From Micromonospora chokoriensis (lineage in GTDB: Bacteria; Actinomycetota; Actinomycetes; Mycobacteriales; Micromonosporaceae): DNA of 64,000 bases. The translations under genes and the position numbers were made by a program. This document shows positions 52,928 to 62,617 of this stretch, in pieces. Location of the stretch: NCBI RefSeq assembly GCF_000718555.1, contig NZ_JOAN01000015.1, positions 310,001 to 374,000 of the forward strand, in the 5' to 3' direction. The notes below the pieces were generated by a model, which saw only the letters and a list, made by a program, of their open reading frames with translations, was not told the origin of the DNA and did not search any database. Position 1 is the first letter of the stretch. Each line of letters begins with the position of its first letter.

Positions 52928-54208
52928 TCAAGCCTCGGCGGGCTGCGGCGCCCGGGTGGCGGTGACCGGGGCCAGTGCCTCACCGGAGCGGCGCAGCGCG
53001 GTGGCCCGCCGCTCCCGGGCCGGCCCGGACACCAAATGGGCCACCGCGGTCAGGAAGCCGAGCGCGGCGCAGCCGTACCAGAGGGCGTCGTTGCCGACGT
53101 GTTCGCGGACCAGGCCGCCGAGGATCGGCGCGCTGGCCCCGGCGATCTGCCACGAGAGGGAGAACACGCCCTGATAGCGACCGCGCAGCTCGGCCGGGGA
53201 CAGCTCGGCGATCAGCGTGGAGTTGGAGGGCGAGTTCAGCATCTCGCCGACCGTCCAGATCAGCACGGTCAGCCCGTAGAACCAGGCGGTGCCGGCGAAC
53301 GCGGTCAGCCCGAACCCCACGCCCATCACCACGGATGCCAGCGCGAGCACGTGCGAGCGACTCCGACCCCGGATCAGTCGAGGTACGAAGAGTTGGCCGA
53401 CCACGATGAGGATGCCGTTGAGCGCGATCACCGAGCCGTAGGTGGCCGGGCTCAGGCCGTCGTCGCCCATCGCGATCGGCAGCATCGAGATGTGCTGGAG
53501 GAACACCAGCGCGGCGAACAGGTTGAGCGCCACGAAGCCGAGGTAGACGCGGTCGCTGAGAATCGTGCGCAGGGCGCCGCGCGGGGCCTCCTGCGCCGTG
53601 CTGGGGACCACGGAGCCGGCCCGTCGGGTCTCCGGCACCTTGCTGAAGATGATCAGCGCGGTGATCAGCATGGTGGCGGCATCGACCACGAACAACAGCA
53701 GGTAGTCGGCCTGCGCGGCGAGGCCGGCGAGGACGGCGGCGCAGGCGAAGCCGAGGTTGATCGCCCAGTAGTTGAGCGAGAAGGCGCGCAGCCGGTCCTT
53801 CGCCGGCACCACGTCGATCATCATCGCCCCGAACGCGGGGCGGGCCGCCTCGGCGAACGCGCCGAGCAGCAGCGCGCCCAGCGCCACCGCCCAGAGATCC
53901 CGGGCCAGCCCGAGCGCGAGCATCATGGCCGCAGCGCCCACGTGGGCGGTCAGCAACGTCGGTCGGCGGCCCCACCGGTCCGCGAGGGTCCCGCCGACGG
54001 TCGTGCCGAACGCTCCGCCGACGCCCCAGAGGCCGATCACCAGGCCGGCCTGCGAGGCCGAGAAGCCACGTTCCTGGGTCAGGTAGATGGCGAGGAAGAC
54101 GAGGACGAACGAGCCGAGCCGGTTGATCAGGGTGCCGGACCACAGGTACCAGAAGGTGATCGGTAGGCCGCCGGTGGTGTCCCGGAACCAACTCCGCATC
54201 GTCCGCAT
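52928..54208 (-). CDS. MFS transporter
   Basis: A 426-residue major facilitator, paralogous to the adjacent gene: GGLPITFWYLWSGTLINRLG at the N-terminus and GGTLADRWGRRPTLL between helices 2 and 3. A tandem duplication is likely. ATG at 54208 is used; ATG 54199 and TTG 54226 are alternatives. An ACAGTT/AACTGT dyad lies in the gap to the next gene (52864-52884). Confidence 0.85.
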   Translation of the reverse strand: MRTMRSWFRDTTGGLPITFWYLWSGTLINRLGSFVLVFLAIYLTQERGFSASQAGLVIGLWGVGGAFGTTVGGTLADRWGRRPTLLTAHVGAAAMMLALGLARDLWAVALGALLLGAFAEAARPAFGAMMIDVVPAKDRLRAFSLNYWAINLGFACAAVLAGLAAQADYLLLFVVDAATMLITALIIFSKVPETRRAGSVVPSTAQEAPRGALRTILSDRVYLGFVALNLFAALVFLQHISMLPIAMGDDGLSPATYGSVIALNGILIVVGQLFVPRLIRGRSRSHVLALASVVMGVGFGLTAFAGTAWFYGLTVLIWTVGEMLNSPSNSTLIAELSPAELRGRYQGVFSLSWQIAGASAPILGGLVREHVGNDALWYGCAALGFLTAVAHLVSGPARERRATALRRSGEALAPVTATRAPQPAEA

Positions 54209-54360
54209 CTGGCGCCCCGCTTGCAAGTAATGACCGATCTGACTGGCGTGCCTTACAACCCTAGTGGTGGGCGGATCCGCTGGTCACCCGCTTTTTCACG
54301 TGGTGGTCGTCACGACGGGTGCCCGCGTGTCCGCCGGGCGGTTGAGGCAGGATGATCCGC

Positions 54361-55128
54361 ATGACTGTGAGCGAAGGGCCCACCGTGGGGACGCTGGTCC
54401 TGCTGCGGCACGGTGAGAGCGACTGGAATGCCAAGAACCTCTTCACCGGCTGGGTGGATGTCGACCTGACCGAGAAGGGCGAGGGCGAGGCGCGCCGCGG
54501 CGGCGAGCTGCTGCGCGAGCACGGCCTGCTGCCGGACGTCGTGCACACCAGCGTGATGCGCCGGGCGATCCGGACTGCCGAGCTGGCGCTCAACGCCGCC
54601 GACCGGCACTGGATCGCCGTGCGCCGGTCGTGGCGGCTCAACGAGCGGCACTACGGCGCCCTGCAGGGCAAGAACAAGAAGCAGACCCTGGATGAGTACG
54701 GCGAGGAGCAGTTCATGCTCTGGCGCCGGTCGTACGACACGCCGCCGCCGCCGATCGACGACAACGACGAGTGGTCGCAGGTGGGTGACCCGCGCTACGC
54801 GCTGCTGCCGACCGAGCTGATGCCGCGTACCGAGTGCCTCAAGGACGTCGTCGACCGGATGCTGCCCTACTGGTACGACTCGATCGTGCCGGACATCCTG
54901 GCCGGCCGGACGGTGCTGGTGGCCGCGCACGGCAACTCGCTGCGCGCGCTCGTCAAGCACCTCGACCAGATCTCCGACGAGGCGATCGCCAAGCTGAACA
55001 TCCCGACGGGCATCCCGCTGCGCTACGACCTCGACCCGCAGCTGCGCCCGCTCACGCTGGGCGGCACCTACCTCGACCCGACCGCCGCGAAGGCAGCCGC
55101 TGCCGCGGTGGCAAACCAGGGTCGCTGA
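54361..55128 (+). CDS. gpmA: 2,3-bisphosphoglycerate-dependent phosphoglycerate mutase
   Basis: A 255-residue glycolytic mutase. The phosphohistidine motif [12 protein letters not shown] is at about 11-22, and the second catalytic His is in [14 protein letters not shown] near 190. ATG at 54361 has CAGGAT 7 nt upstream; an ATG 9 nt earlier is less likely. It precedes the phoU/senX3/regX3 genes, as in Mycobacterium and Streptomyces. Confidence 0.94.
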   Translation: MTVSEGPTVGTLVLLRHGESDWNAKNLFTGWVDVDLTEKGEGEARRGGELLREHGLLPDVVHTSVMRRAIRTAELALNAADRHWIAVRRSWRLNERHYGALQGKNKKQTLDEYGEEQFMLWRRSYDTPPPPIDDNDEWSQVGDPRYALLPTELMPRTECLKDVVDRMLPYWYDSIVPDILAGRTVLVAAHGNSLRALVKHLDQISDEAIAKLNIPTGIPLRYDLDPQLRPLTLGGTYLDPTAAKAAAAAVANQGR

Positions 55129-55136
55129 CTCGCGAA

Positions 55137-55181
55137 GAAGGGCCCCTCGGCATCGCGGCGAGCGATGACGAGGGGCCCTTC
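55137..55181. terminator. Bidirectional terminator between gpmA and phoU
   Basis: A perfect 13-bp stem (gaagggcccctcg and complement), 8 bp after gpmA and 12 bp after the phoU stop on the other strand. Confidence 0.8.
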
Positions 55182-55192
55182 GCTGACCTGGG

Positions 55193-55846
55193 TCAGTTGC
55201 TGCTGGGCGCGCTCTGCCCGGTGATCAGGAAGATCACATGCTCACCGGCGTTGACCGCGTGGTCGGCGAAGCGCTCGTAGAAGCGACCCAGCAGGGTGGC
55301 GTCGATCGCCGTCTCCACCCCGTACGGCCAGTCGTCGCCGAGCAGCGTCGCGAACAGGTTCTTGTGCAGCTCGTCCATGGCGTCGTCGTCGTGGTCCAGT
55401 TCGCCGGCGAGGTCGGCGTCGGGCTTCGCCAGCACCGAACCAATCTTCACGGCCATCCGGTCAGCGATCTCGGACATCTCGGTGAAGACCGCCCGCAGCT
55501 CGGCCGGGACGGCGGGAGAGGGGTGCCGGCGCAGTGCGGTCTTCGCCACGTGCTCGGCGAGGTCGCCCATCCGCTCCAGGTCAGCGGCCACGTGCAGCGC
55601 GGTGATCATCGCCCGGAGGTCGGAGGCGACCGGCGCCTGTCGGGCGAGCAGGTCGCAGACCCGCTCCTCGACGTGCCGGTAGAGGTCGTCGATCTCGGCG
55701 TCCCGCTCGATGACCGTCTCGGCGGCCTGCCGGTCGGCGGTGAGCAGGGCCCGGGTGGCCTGGCGCATGGCGGCGCGGACGCCCTCCGCCATGTCCACCA
55801 GCAGTTGGCTCACGATCTGGAGGTCGGCCCGAAACTCGTCGCGCAT
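55193..55846 (-). CDS. phoU: Phosphate signalling protein PhoU
   Basis: A 217-residue PhoU with two three-helix repeats, each with the metal-binding acidic/His pattern (DLERMGDLAEHVAK near 90-103; RFYERFADHAVNAGEHVIFL near 190-209). It links phosphate transport to the sensor kinase. ATG at 55846 or 55849. It diverges from senX3 with a PHO box between them. Confidence 0.93.
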   Translation of the reverse strand: MRDEFRADLQIVSQLLVDMAEGVRAAMRQATRALLTADRQAAETVIERDAEIDDLYRHVEERVCDLLARQAPVASDLRAMITALHVAADLERMGDLAEHVAKTALRRHPSPAVPAELRAVFTEMSEIADRMAVKIGSVLAKPDADLAGELDHDDDAMDELHKNLFATLLGDDWPYGVETAIDATLLGRFYERFADHAVNAGEHVIFLITGQSAPSSN

Positions 55847-55941
55847 CATCACGTCCTGTGGTCGGTCGCCGCCGACAGGGTGCCGGCGCAGGGGGGTTGA
55901 GCAGGTACGACGCCAACGGTAGGGCGCGCGGACGGACCCTG

Positions 55942-55980
55942 GATGAACCACGGTGAACGACGCCAGACGTGGGGGTGAAC
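55942..55980 (-). promoter_or_regulatory. PHO box between phoU and senX3
   Basis: Units gatgaac (55942), ggtgaac (55952) and ggtgaac (55974) lie 10 and 22 nt apart; on the minus strand they read GTTCACC/GTTCATC. This placement matches the autoregulated phoU/phoRP promoter of Streptomyces. The senX3 start at 56053 has TACGAT 6 nt upstream. Confidence 0.7.
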
Positions 55981-56052
55981 ACTTTCGGAAGTGAGGGTAT
56001 TTCGTCCTGATCTGTGTAGTAGCTAGGTTAACAATGACCCTACGATCGCCGG

Positions 56053-57336
56053 GTGGAGTGGACGGTGGCGGTCGTGGTGGCCGTGGCGTTGGTGGCCGGG
56101 ATGGCCGCCGGTTTGCTGCTGCCCCGGTTCGTGCCGAGGCGTGGCGGTCGCTCCACGTCGACGGGGAGCGACAGCCCCCGCTGGAGCAGTGGGAGGCCCG
56201 CGATCGCCGACGAGCAGCAGGCCGGGCTCGGCCGCCGGACGATCGACTCGCTTCGGGCCGGTGTCGTGGTTCTGGACAATGATGACGTCCCCGTCCTGAT
56301 CAACCCGGCTGCCCGCGCGATGGGGCTTCTGCGTACCGGCAGCACACCCGGCTCGATCGCCGCGCACCCACTGATCCGTACCCTTGCCGGCCAGGTGCGA
56401 CGCACCGGCGTGCGGCGCGAGATCGAGCTCGACCTGCCCCGGGGCCGCGACAGCGCGGGGGAGAACCCGCTCGGCGTGCACCTTCGGGCGATGGGTCTTG
56501 GCAACGGCTTCATCGCGGTCGAGGCGGTCGACGTGACCGAGTCGCACCGGTTGACCCGCGTGCGACGCGATTTCGTGGCCAACGTGAGCCACGAGCTCAA
56601 GACCCCGATCGGTGCCCTCCAGCTGCTCGCCGAGGCATTGCTGGACGCGACCGAGCCGGCCGACGCCGCAGCGCCCGATCTCTCCGAGGACCTGGTGGCC
56701 GCCCGCCGGTTCGCCGAACGGATCCAGCACGAGTCGACCCGGCTGGGCCGGCTGGTGCAGGAATTGCTGGAGCTGACCCGGCTGCAGGGGGCTGAACCGC
56801 AGCCGCCACCGGAGCCGGTCGCGCTGGACTGGGTGATCGCCGAGGTGGTCGACCGGACCCGCACCACGGCGTCCGCGCGGGGCGTGGAGGTGGCCGTGGA
56901 GGGTGCGCGTGGCCTCACCGCGTACGGAAGCGACTCCCAACTCGCCACGGCGGTGGCGAACCTGGTGGAGAACGCCATCAACTACTCGGGCGAGGACACC
57001 ACGGTGCGGGTGACCCTCCGGGGCGACGACGAGTACGTCGAGGTCGCCGTCGCCGACCAGGGCATCGGCATCGCCCCCACCGACGTGGACCGGATCTTCG
57101 AGCGGTTCTACCGGGCCGACCAGGCCCGCTCGCGTGCCACCGGCGGCACCGGGCTCGGCCTGGCAATTGTGAAACACATTGCGAGCAACCATGGCGGACG
57201 GGTCGAGGTGTCGAGCACTCTTGGTGGTGGATCGACGTTCACCCTCCGGCTGCCCGCCAGCCCACCGGACGACCTTCTGGCGACACTGCCGCCGGTTGGG
57301 ATCGAACCCGGACCGACTGGGCTACGGCAGGTCTGA
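56053..57336 (+). CDS. senX3: Sensor histidine kinase SenX3/PhoR
   Basis: A 427-residue kinase: one or two N-terminal membrane segments (about 4-24), a PAS-like region (about 60-160), HisKA with His180 in NVSHELKTP, and an ATPase domain with NLVENAINYS, ADQGIGI and GGTGLGLAI. It senses phosphate limitation through the Pst/PhoU system and phosphorylates RegX3. Predicted leaderless. Confidence 0.93.
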   Translation: MEWTVAVVVAVALVAGMAAGLLLPRFVPRRGGRSTSTGSDSPRWSSGRPAIADEQQAGLGRRTIDSLRAGVVVLDNDDVPVLINPAARAMGLLRTGSTPGSIAAHPLIRTLAGQVRRTGVRREIELDLPRGRDSAGENPLGVHLRAMGLGNGFIAVEAVDVTESHRLTRVRRDFVANVSHELKTPIGALQLLAEALLDATEPADAAAPDLSEDLVAARRFAERIQHESTRLGRLVQELLELTRLQGAEPQPPPEPVALDWVIAEVVDRTRTTASARGVEVAVEGARGLTAYGSDSQLATAVANLVENAINYSGEDTTVRVTLRGDDEYVEVAVADQGIGIAPTDVDRIFERFYRADQARSRATGGTGLGLAIVKHIASNHGGRVEVSSTLGGGSTFTLRLPASPPDDLLATLPPVGIEPGPTGLRQV

Positions 57337-57360
57337 CAGCAAATGGAAAGGAAATCCCCG

Positions 57361-58044
57361 TTGAGCCGCGTTCTGGTGGTCGAGGACGAGGAGTCGTTCT
57401 CCGACGCCTTGTCGTACATGCTCCGTAAGGAGGGCTTTGAGGTTTCGGTCGCCGCGACCGGCACCGACGCCCTCACCGAGTTCGACCGGACCGGCGCCGA
57501 CATCGTGCTGCTCGACCTGATGTTGCCCGAGATGTCGGGGACCGAGGTCTGCCGTCAGTTGCGGCAGCGGTCCGCCGTGCCGATCATCATGGTCACCGCC
57601 CGGGACAGCGAGATCGACAAGGTGGTCGGGCTGGAGATCGGCGCCGACGACTACGTCACCAAGCCGTACTCGCCGCGCGAGCTGGTCGCCCGGATCCGCG
57701 CGGTGCTGCGCCGGCAGAGCCCCGAGGTGGCTGAGGCGGGTGCGCCGACGTTGGCCGCCGGGCCGGTGCGGATGGACATCGAGCGGCACGTGGTGACCGT
57801 CGACGGTGGGGCCGTGCAGCTGCCGCTGAAGGAATTCGAGCTGCTGGAGCTGCTGCTGCGCAACGCGGGCCGGGTGCTCACCCGCGGCCAGCTCATCGAT
57901 CGGGTCTGGGGCGCCGACTACGTCGGTGACACCAAGACGCTTGACGTGCACGTCAAGCGGCTGCGCTCCAAGATCGAGCCGGAGCCGTCGGCGCCGCGCT
58001 TCATCGTGACCGTCCGGGGCCTGGGCTACAAGTTCGAGCCGTGA
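57361..58044 (+). CDS. regX3: Response regulator RegX3/PhoP
   Basis: A 227-residue OmpR-type regulator: phosphoacceptor Asp52 (LLDLMLPEMSG), Lys101 (TKPY) and a C-terminal winged helix (LPLKEFELLELLL, TLDVHVKRLRSKIE). It is expected to bind the three PHO boxes in this window. TTG at 57361 with ggaaagga upstream gives the usual SRVLVVEDEESF start; ATG at 57343 has no ribosome site. Confidence 0.94.
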   Translation: MSRVLVVEDEESFSDALSYMLRKEGFEVSVAATGTDALTEFDRTGADIVLLDLMLPEMSGTEVCRQLRQRSAVPIIMVTARDSEIDKVVGLEIGADDYVTKPYSPRELVARIRAVLRRQSPEVAEAGAPTLAAGPVRMDIERHVVTVDGGAVQLPLKEFELLELLLRNAGRVLTRGQLIDRVWGADYVGDTKTLDVHVKRLRSKIEPEPSAPRFIVTVRGLGYKFEP

Positions 58045-58052
58045 TCGGCGTA

Positions 58053-58089
58053 CCCGAAGGGGCCCGCGCTCAGCGCGGGCCCCTTCGGG
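58053..58089. terminator. Strong terminator after regX3
   Basis: A perfect 17-bp stem with a 3-nt loop (arm cccgaaggggcccgcgc), 8 bp past the regX3 stop and 17 bp past the stop of the opposing gene. Confidence 0.85.
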
Positions 58090-58106
58090 CTTTCCGGCAA
58101 GAGCCG

Positions 58107-58910
58107 TCAGAGTTCGTCGGCGGGGTGCGGGGCGATCATGCCCTGCTTCGTCCTGGTCGCGCACAGCTCGGCCAGCCGCTCGTAGGCGGCAGCACCGATC
58201 AGCGCGGTCAGCTCCGGCCCATACGACAGGTACATCGGCTCGGTGCCGACGTGGGCGTCCGTCGAGGAGGTGCACCACCAGTCCAGGTCGTGCCCGCCGG
58301 CTCCCCAGCCTCGCCGGTCGAACTCGGACAGGGTGGAGACCAGCACCTTGCTGTTGTCCGGCCGATTGACCCAGTCCTGATCGCGGCGGATCGGCAGCTG
58401 CCAACAGACGTCCGGCTTGTATTCCAACGGGTGCACCCCGTCGCGCAGCGCCTGGGCGTGCAGCGCGCAACCGCCCCCGCCGACGAAGTCGGCGTCGTTG
58501 AGGAACACGCACGGGCCGTCGGCGCCCTGGGTGGCGGTGCGGCGAGCCGGGTTCTTGCCGTCGATGGTGTCCTCGTCGGTCCAGTTCTTGAACCCACGCC
58601 GGAAGTGCTGCCAGGTCGACGGGGTGAGCCGCTTGACGGCGGTGCGGACCCGCTTCTCGTCGTCCGAGTCGGTGAAGAACGCCCCGTGCGAGCAGCAACC
58701 GTCGGCGGCCCGGCCGGCGATGATGCCGTGGCAGCCCTTGCCGAAGATGCAGGTCCAGCGGGAGAGCAGCCAGGTCAGGTCGGCCCGGATCAGGTGCGTC
58801 TCGTCGGCCGGGTCGGCGAACTCGATCCATTCCCGAGGGAAGTCCAAGGGCACCTCGCGGCTGCGCGGGTCGCCCGGGTCGTCCACCAGCACACGGAGCT
58901 CCATCGTCAC
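58107..58910 (-). CDS. Cys-rich conserved protein (Rv0495c-like)
   Basis: A 267-residue protein with many conserved Cys and His ([42 protein letters not shown]), suggesting a metal or cluster site like YkgJ-type zinc/iron proteins. Position between regX3 and ppx matches Rv0495c (from memory). Function unknown. Start GTG at 58910 or ATG two codons later. Confidence 0.83.
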   Translation of the reverse strand: MTMELRVLVDDPGDPRSREVPLDFPREWIEFADPADETHLIRADLTWLLSRWTCIFGKGCHGIIAGRAADGCCSHGAFFTDSDDEKRVRTAVKRLTPSTWQHFRRGFKNWTDEDTIDGKNPARRTATQGADGPCVFLNDADFVGGGGCALHAQALRDGVHPLEYKPDVCWQLPIRRDQDWVNRPDNSKVLVSTLSEFDRRGWGAGGHDLDWWCTSSTDAHVGTEPMYLSYGPELTALIGAAAYERLAELCATRTKQGMIAPHPADEL

Positions 58911-58984
58911 CCGGCCCAGCGTACGCGCGGTGCGGTCCGCAGGCCGGTGAGCCGCGCAAACGTGTTGCGCCTAGGGTCATCACC

Positions 58985-59929
58985 ATGCGACTGGGTGTCC
59001 TTGACGTCGGATCCAACACGGTGCACCTCCTTGTGGTGGACGCGCACCACGGCGCGCACCCGTGGCCGGCGCACTCTGAGAAGGTGGTGCTTCGGCTGGC
59101 CGAGCAGATCGGCCCCGATGGCGCGCTGACCGAGGCGGGTGCGGATGGCCTGGTCAAGGCGGTGGGCATGGCCAAGGCGGCGGCTGCCGGGCTGGAGGCC
59201 GACGACCTGATCGCGTTCGCCACGTCCGCCGTGCGCGACGCCACCAACGCGGCGGACGTGCTGGGTCGGGTCCGTGACGAGACCGGCGTACGCCTGGCGG
59301 TGCTCTCCGGGGCGGACGAGGCGCGGATGACGTTCCTGGCCGTGCGGCGGTGGTTCGGGTGGTCGGCCGGTCGGCTGTTGGTGCTGGACATCGGTGGCGG
59401 CTCGCTGGAAATCGCCGCCGGCATCGACGAGGACCCGGACGCCGCGGTCTCGCTGCCGCTGGGGGCCGGTCGGCTGACCCGCGAGCGACTCAAGGTCGAG
59501 CCGGGCAGTATGACTCCGCCGTCGGCGGAGGCCGTGGAGAAGCTTCGGGAGTACGTGGACGGCCGGCTGGACAAGGTCGTCGACCAGCTGACCGAGGTGG
59601 GCTGGGGTCGGGTGGCGGCCACCTCGAAGACGTTCCGCACCCTGGCTCGACTGGCCGGGGCGGCACCGTCGGGTGCCGGGCTGTGGACACGACGGCGCCT
59701 GACCCGGGCCGGGTTGCGGCAGGTCATCGGCTTCATCCGGCACATCCCGCCGGCGCAGCTGATGGAGCTGGAGGGCGTCAGCGCGGGCCGGGCCCACCAG
59801 TTGCTGGCCGGTGCCGTGGTCGCCGAGGCGGTGATGCGTCGCCTGGATCTCGACTCGCTGGAGATCTGCCCGTGGGCGCTGCGGGAAGGTGTCATTCTCC
59901 GCCGGCTCGATCAACTCGAACCGCTCTGA
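58985..59929 (+). CDS. ppx: Exopolyphosphatase, Ppx/GppA family
   Basis: A 314-residue single-module Ppx/GppA phosphatase ([15 protein letters not shown] at about 5-19, SAVRDATN near 87, [12 protein letters not shown] near 140). It hydrolyses polyphosphate or (p)ppGpp; ppk2 at the window start makes the polymer link notable. The ATG has TAGGGT 7 nt upstream. Confidence 0.9.
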   Translation: MRLGVLDVGSNTVHLLVVDAHHGAHPWPAHSEKVVLRLAEQIGPDGALTEAGADGLVKAVGMAKAAAAGLEADDLIAFATSAVRDATNAADVLGRVRDETGVRLAVLSGADEARMTFLAVRRWFGWSAGRLLVLDIGGGSLEIAAGIDEDPDAAVSLPLGAGRLTRERLKVEPGSMTPPSAEAVEKLREYVDGRLDKVVDQLTEVGWGRVAATSKTFRTLARLAGAAPSGAGLWTRRRLTRAGLRQVIGFIRHIPPAQLMELEGVSAGRAHQLLAGAVVAEAVMRRLDLDSLEICPWALREGVILRRLDQLEPL

Positions 59930-60004
59930 CCCAGTGGCCGTTTTCGGTTGGTTTGCCGGCGCTCGTCACGATGCCCCGGGCACTGCCGGGCTACGCTGGC
60001 TGAT

Positions 60005-60811
60005 GTGACTTCCGGCGTTCCCGTGCTCCTGTCCAGCTCGTCGGTCTTTCCCGAGCCGACCGCGGCGGCGTTTCAACTGGCTGCGGCGCTCGGCTACGAC
60101 GGCGTCGAGGTGATGGTCTGGACCGACGTGGTCAGCCAGGACGCGGGAGCGCTGCGCGGCCTCTCCACGCACTACGGCGTCCCGGTGCTCTCGGTGCACG
60201 CGCCCTGCCTGCTGGTCACCCAGCGGGTGTGGAGCCCGGACCCGTGGGAGCGCCTGCGCAAGGCCGGCGAGCTGGCCGAGACGCTGGGGGCGCCGACAGT
60301 CGTGGTGCACCCACCGTTCACCTGGCAGCGCGACTACGCGCGTAACTTCGCGGAAGGGCTGGCCACTGTCGCGGACCGGTTCAGCGGGCTGCGCTTCGCG
60401 GTGGAGAACATGTACCCGGTGCGGATGGCGGGCCGGCAGTTCGTCCCGTACGTGCCGGGTTGGGATCCCACCGACGCTGGCTACCCGTCGTACACCCTGG
60501 ATCTGTCGCACTGCGCGGCCTCGCACAGTGACCCCCTGGAGATGGCCGACCGGATGGGCACCGGGCTGGCCCACGTGCATCTCGGCGACGGCACCGGCGA
60601 GGGTCGCGACGAGCACCTGGTGCCCGGTCGCGGCACCCAGCCCTGCGGTGAGCTGCTCTCCTCGCTGGCCGGCCGGGGTTTCACCGGGGCGGTGGCGGTG
60701 GAGGTCGCCACCCGCGGCGCGAAGAGCCGCGCGGTGCGCGAGGCGGATCTGCGCGCCGCGCTGGAGTTCGCCCGTCAGCACCTGACCGCGTCGTCCCCGG
60801 TCGACGCCTGA
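60005..60811 (+). CDS. Sugar phosphate isomerase/epimerase family (AP endonuclease 2 fold)
   Basis: A 268-residue TIM-barrel protein with metal-ligand candidates in [24 protein letters not shown] and HVHLGDG. Substrate unknown. GTG at 60005 has TACGCT 7 nt upstream. It follows ppx as Rv0498 does in M. tuberculosis (from memory). Confidence 0.85.
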   Translation: MTSGVPVLLSSSSVFPEPTAAAFQLAAALGYDGVEVMVWTDVVSQDAGALRGLSTHYGVPVLSVHAPCLLVTQRVWSPDPWERLRKAGELAETLGAPTVVVHPPFTWQRDYARNFAEGLATVADRFSGLRFAVENMYPVRMAGRQFVPYVPGWDPTDAGYPSYTLDLSHCAASHSDPLEMADRMGTGLAHVHLGDGTGEGRDEHLVPGRGTQPCGELLSSLAGRGFTGAVAVEVATRGAKSRAVREADLRAALEFARQHLTASSPVDA

Positions 60812-60842
60812 CCTCCTCCGCCCGCGATGGGCGGTGGCGGTG

Positions 60843-61430
60843 TCAGCTGACCGGTGAGAGGGAGTCGACGCTGGAGGTCGGCTGCGCGGCCACCGTCACC
60901 TGCTCGCCGACCGCCGCCCGCTTGCGGGCCCGGTGCGCGGCCACGTGCGAGCGGGTGGCGCAGCGCTCCGAGCAGAACCGCCGGCAGCAGTTGGACGACG
61001 TGTCCAGGTAGACGTTGCCGCACCGCTCGTCGGCGCAGACCCCGAACCGGGCGCTGCCGTACTCGCAGAGCCAGACGGACAGCCCCCAGACCGCGCCGGC
61101 CAGGTATTCGGCGCTGACCGAGGCCCCCCGACTGGTCACGTGCATGTGCCAGTCGCTGGAGTCGTGCCCGGAGATGCGCGGCTGCACCGGGAACGCCTCC
61201 AGCAGCCCGTTCAGCTCGGTGACCGCCTGGGCGTCCCGCCCCGAGGTGCCGTACTCGAAGACGTCACGGAGTCGTTTCTGCGCCCGGCGGAAGATGGCGA
61301 CGTCCCGGTCCGCGACCTCGTCGCCCATCCAGGCGTGGTCGTCGGTGAAGAGGGCTCGCAGGTCGTCGAGGTCGTCCAGGCGGGCGTTGACCAGGTCAAC
61401 ACCGGTCCGGGCGTACGCGTCGAAGTTCAC
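60843..61430 (-). CDS. CGNR zinc-finger protein
   Basis: A 195-residue ABATE/CGNR protein. The N-terminal ABATE-like domain (about 1-125) is followed by the zinc finger CADERCGNVYLD ... CCRRFCSERC (about 131-160) and a basic HRARKR tail. Such proteins are thought to be stress-related transcription factors. GTG has TACCGT 7 nt upstream. Confidence 0.85.
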   Translation of the reverse strand: MNFDAYARTGVDLVNARLDDLDDLRALFTDDHAWMGDEVADRDVAIFRRAQKRLRDVFEYGTSGRDAQAVTELNGLLEAFPVQPRISGHDSSDWHMHVTSRGASVSAEYLAGAVWGLSVWLCEYGSARFGVCADERCGNVYLDTSSNCCRRFCSERCATRSHVAAHRARKRAAVGEQVTVAAQPTSSVDSLSPVS

Positions 61431-61449
61431 GCCCCCAACGGTAGACGAC

Positions 61450-62616
61450 TCACGAGGCGCGTGGCGCGTCGATGTAGTGCGGCAGGAACCGCGCGTAGCC
61501 GTCGGTGATCAGACTCGCGCTCTCCCGCACTCCCACGCCGGCCGACTCGCCGTCGACGATCCAGCTGCCCAGTACCACCCGGTTGCCGGCGAACTGCGGC
61601 AACGCCCGGAACTCCTGGTAGCACCAGCCCTCGTCGCCGTAGATCCCCGGGTTGGTGATCTCCTCGTCGGCGGTGACGATGCGTACCGAGCCGCCCTCGC
61701 GGCCGAGCAACGGCTTGGCGACGTACTCCGGCATGCCGCGCGGCGAGTCGAGGTACGCCGGGAGCAGGTACTCGTGGCCGGGGTACAGCTCCCAGAGGAC
61801 CGCGAGCAGCGCCTTGTTGGAGAGCAGCAGCTTCCAGGCCGGCTCGATCCAGGTGGTCGGGGTGCCCGGGGCCAGGGCCGCCGGCCCGTACGGCTCGGCC
61901 AGCATCCACTCCCACGGGTAGAGCTTGAAGCAGGTGGTCACCGGGCGGTCGTCGGCGTCGACGAAGCGTCGGCCGTCCCAACCGATCTGCTGGATGGGTT
62001 GCAGCTCGACGCTCAGACCGGCCTGTCGGGCGGTCTCGGCGAGGTAGCCGGCGGTCATGTGGTCCTCGCCGGACTCCTCCTCGTCAGACCAGAGCACGTG
62101 CACCCGGGGGTCGTGCAGCCCGGCCCCGATCTTCGCCCACGCGCCGACCAGCCGCTCGTGCAGGCTGTTCCACTGGTCCAGCTCCGGTCGGGTCTGCTCC
62201 AGCCAGTACCACTGGATGATGCTCGCCTCGACCAGCGCGGTGGGGGTGTCCGCGTTGTACTCCAGCATCTTCGGCGGCCAGGTGCCGTCGTACGCGAGGT
62301 CGAAGCGCCCGTAGAGGGTCGGTGGTGCCTCCCGCAGCGACCGGGCCACCGCCTCGGCCGCCCACTGCGGGATGCCGAACTCGGCGTACCGGCGCTGCGC
62401 CACCACGTGCTCGGCGGCGGCGACCGACATCCGGTGCAGTTCCTCGGTGGCCTCCTCCAGCCGCAGCACCTCGTCCAGGTCGAAGGCGTACGCGGCGGTC
62501 TCGTCCCAGTACGACATGATCCCGCCGTCGGGCAGCTCGGTGTCGACGTAGACCAGCCCCTGCGACCGGATGGTGGCGTCCCAGTCGGGGCGTGGCGTGA
62601 CCGTCTCGCGGCGCAT
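61450..62616 (-). CDS. Glutathionylspermidine synthase-like ATP-grasp protein (YgiC-like)
   Basis: A 388-residue ATP-grasp protein resembling the synthetase half of E. coli Gss and, at the same length, YgiC (LEYNADTPTALVEASIIQWYW, KPLLGREGGSV, EPAWKLLLSNKALLAVLW). It likely forms an amide bond, but the substrate is unknown since actinomycetes lack glutathione. It starts 1 nt after the small lipoprotein gene. Confidence 0.85.
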   Translation of the reverse strand: MRRETVTPRPDWDATIRSQGLVYVDTELPDGGIMSYWDETAAYAFDLDEVLRLEEATEELHRMSVAAAEHVVAQRRYAEFGIPQWAAEAVARSLREAPPTLYGRFDLAYDGTWPPKMLEYNADTPTALVEASIIQWYWLEQTRPELDQWNSLHERLVGAWAKIGAGLHDPRVHVLWSDEEESGEDHMTAGYLAETARQAGLSVELQPIQQIGWDGRRFVDADDRPVTTCFKLYPWEWMLAEPYGPAALAPGTPTTWIEPAWKLLLSNKALLAVLWELYPGHEYLLPAYLDSPRGMPEYVAKPLLGREGGSVRIVTADEEITNPGIYGDEGWCYQEFRALPQFAGNRVVLGSWIVDGESAGVGVRESASLITDGYARFLPHYIDAPRAS

Positions 62617-62617
62617 C

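Noticed and set aside
57322..59895. 857-codon open frame on the minus strand across regX3, the Cys-rich gene and ppx
   Set aside because: It runs antisense or out of frame to clear genes with family motifs and has low-complexity Arg/Pro/Ala content; it is a product of high GC.
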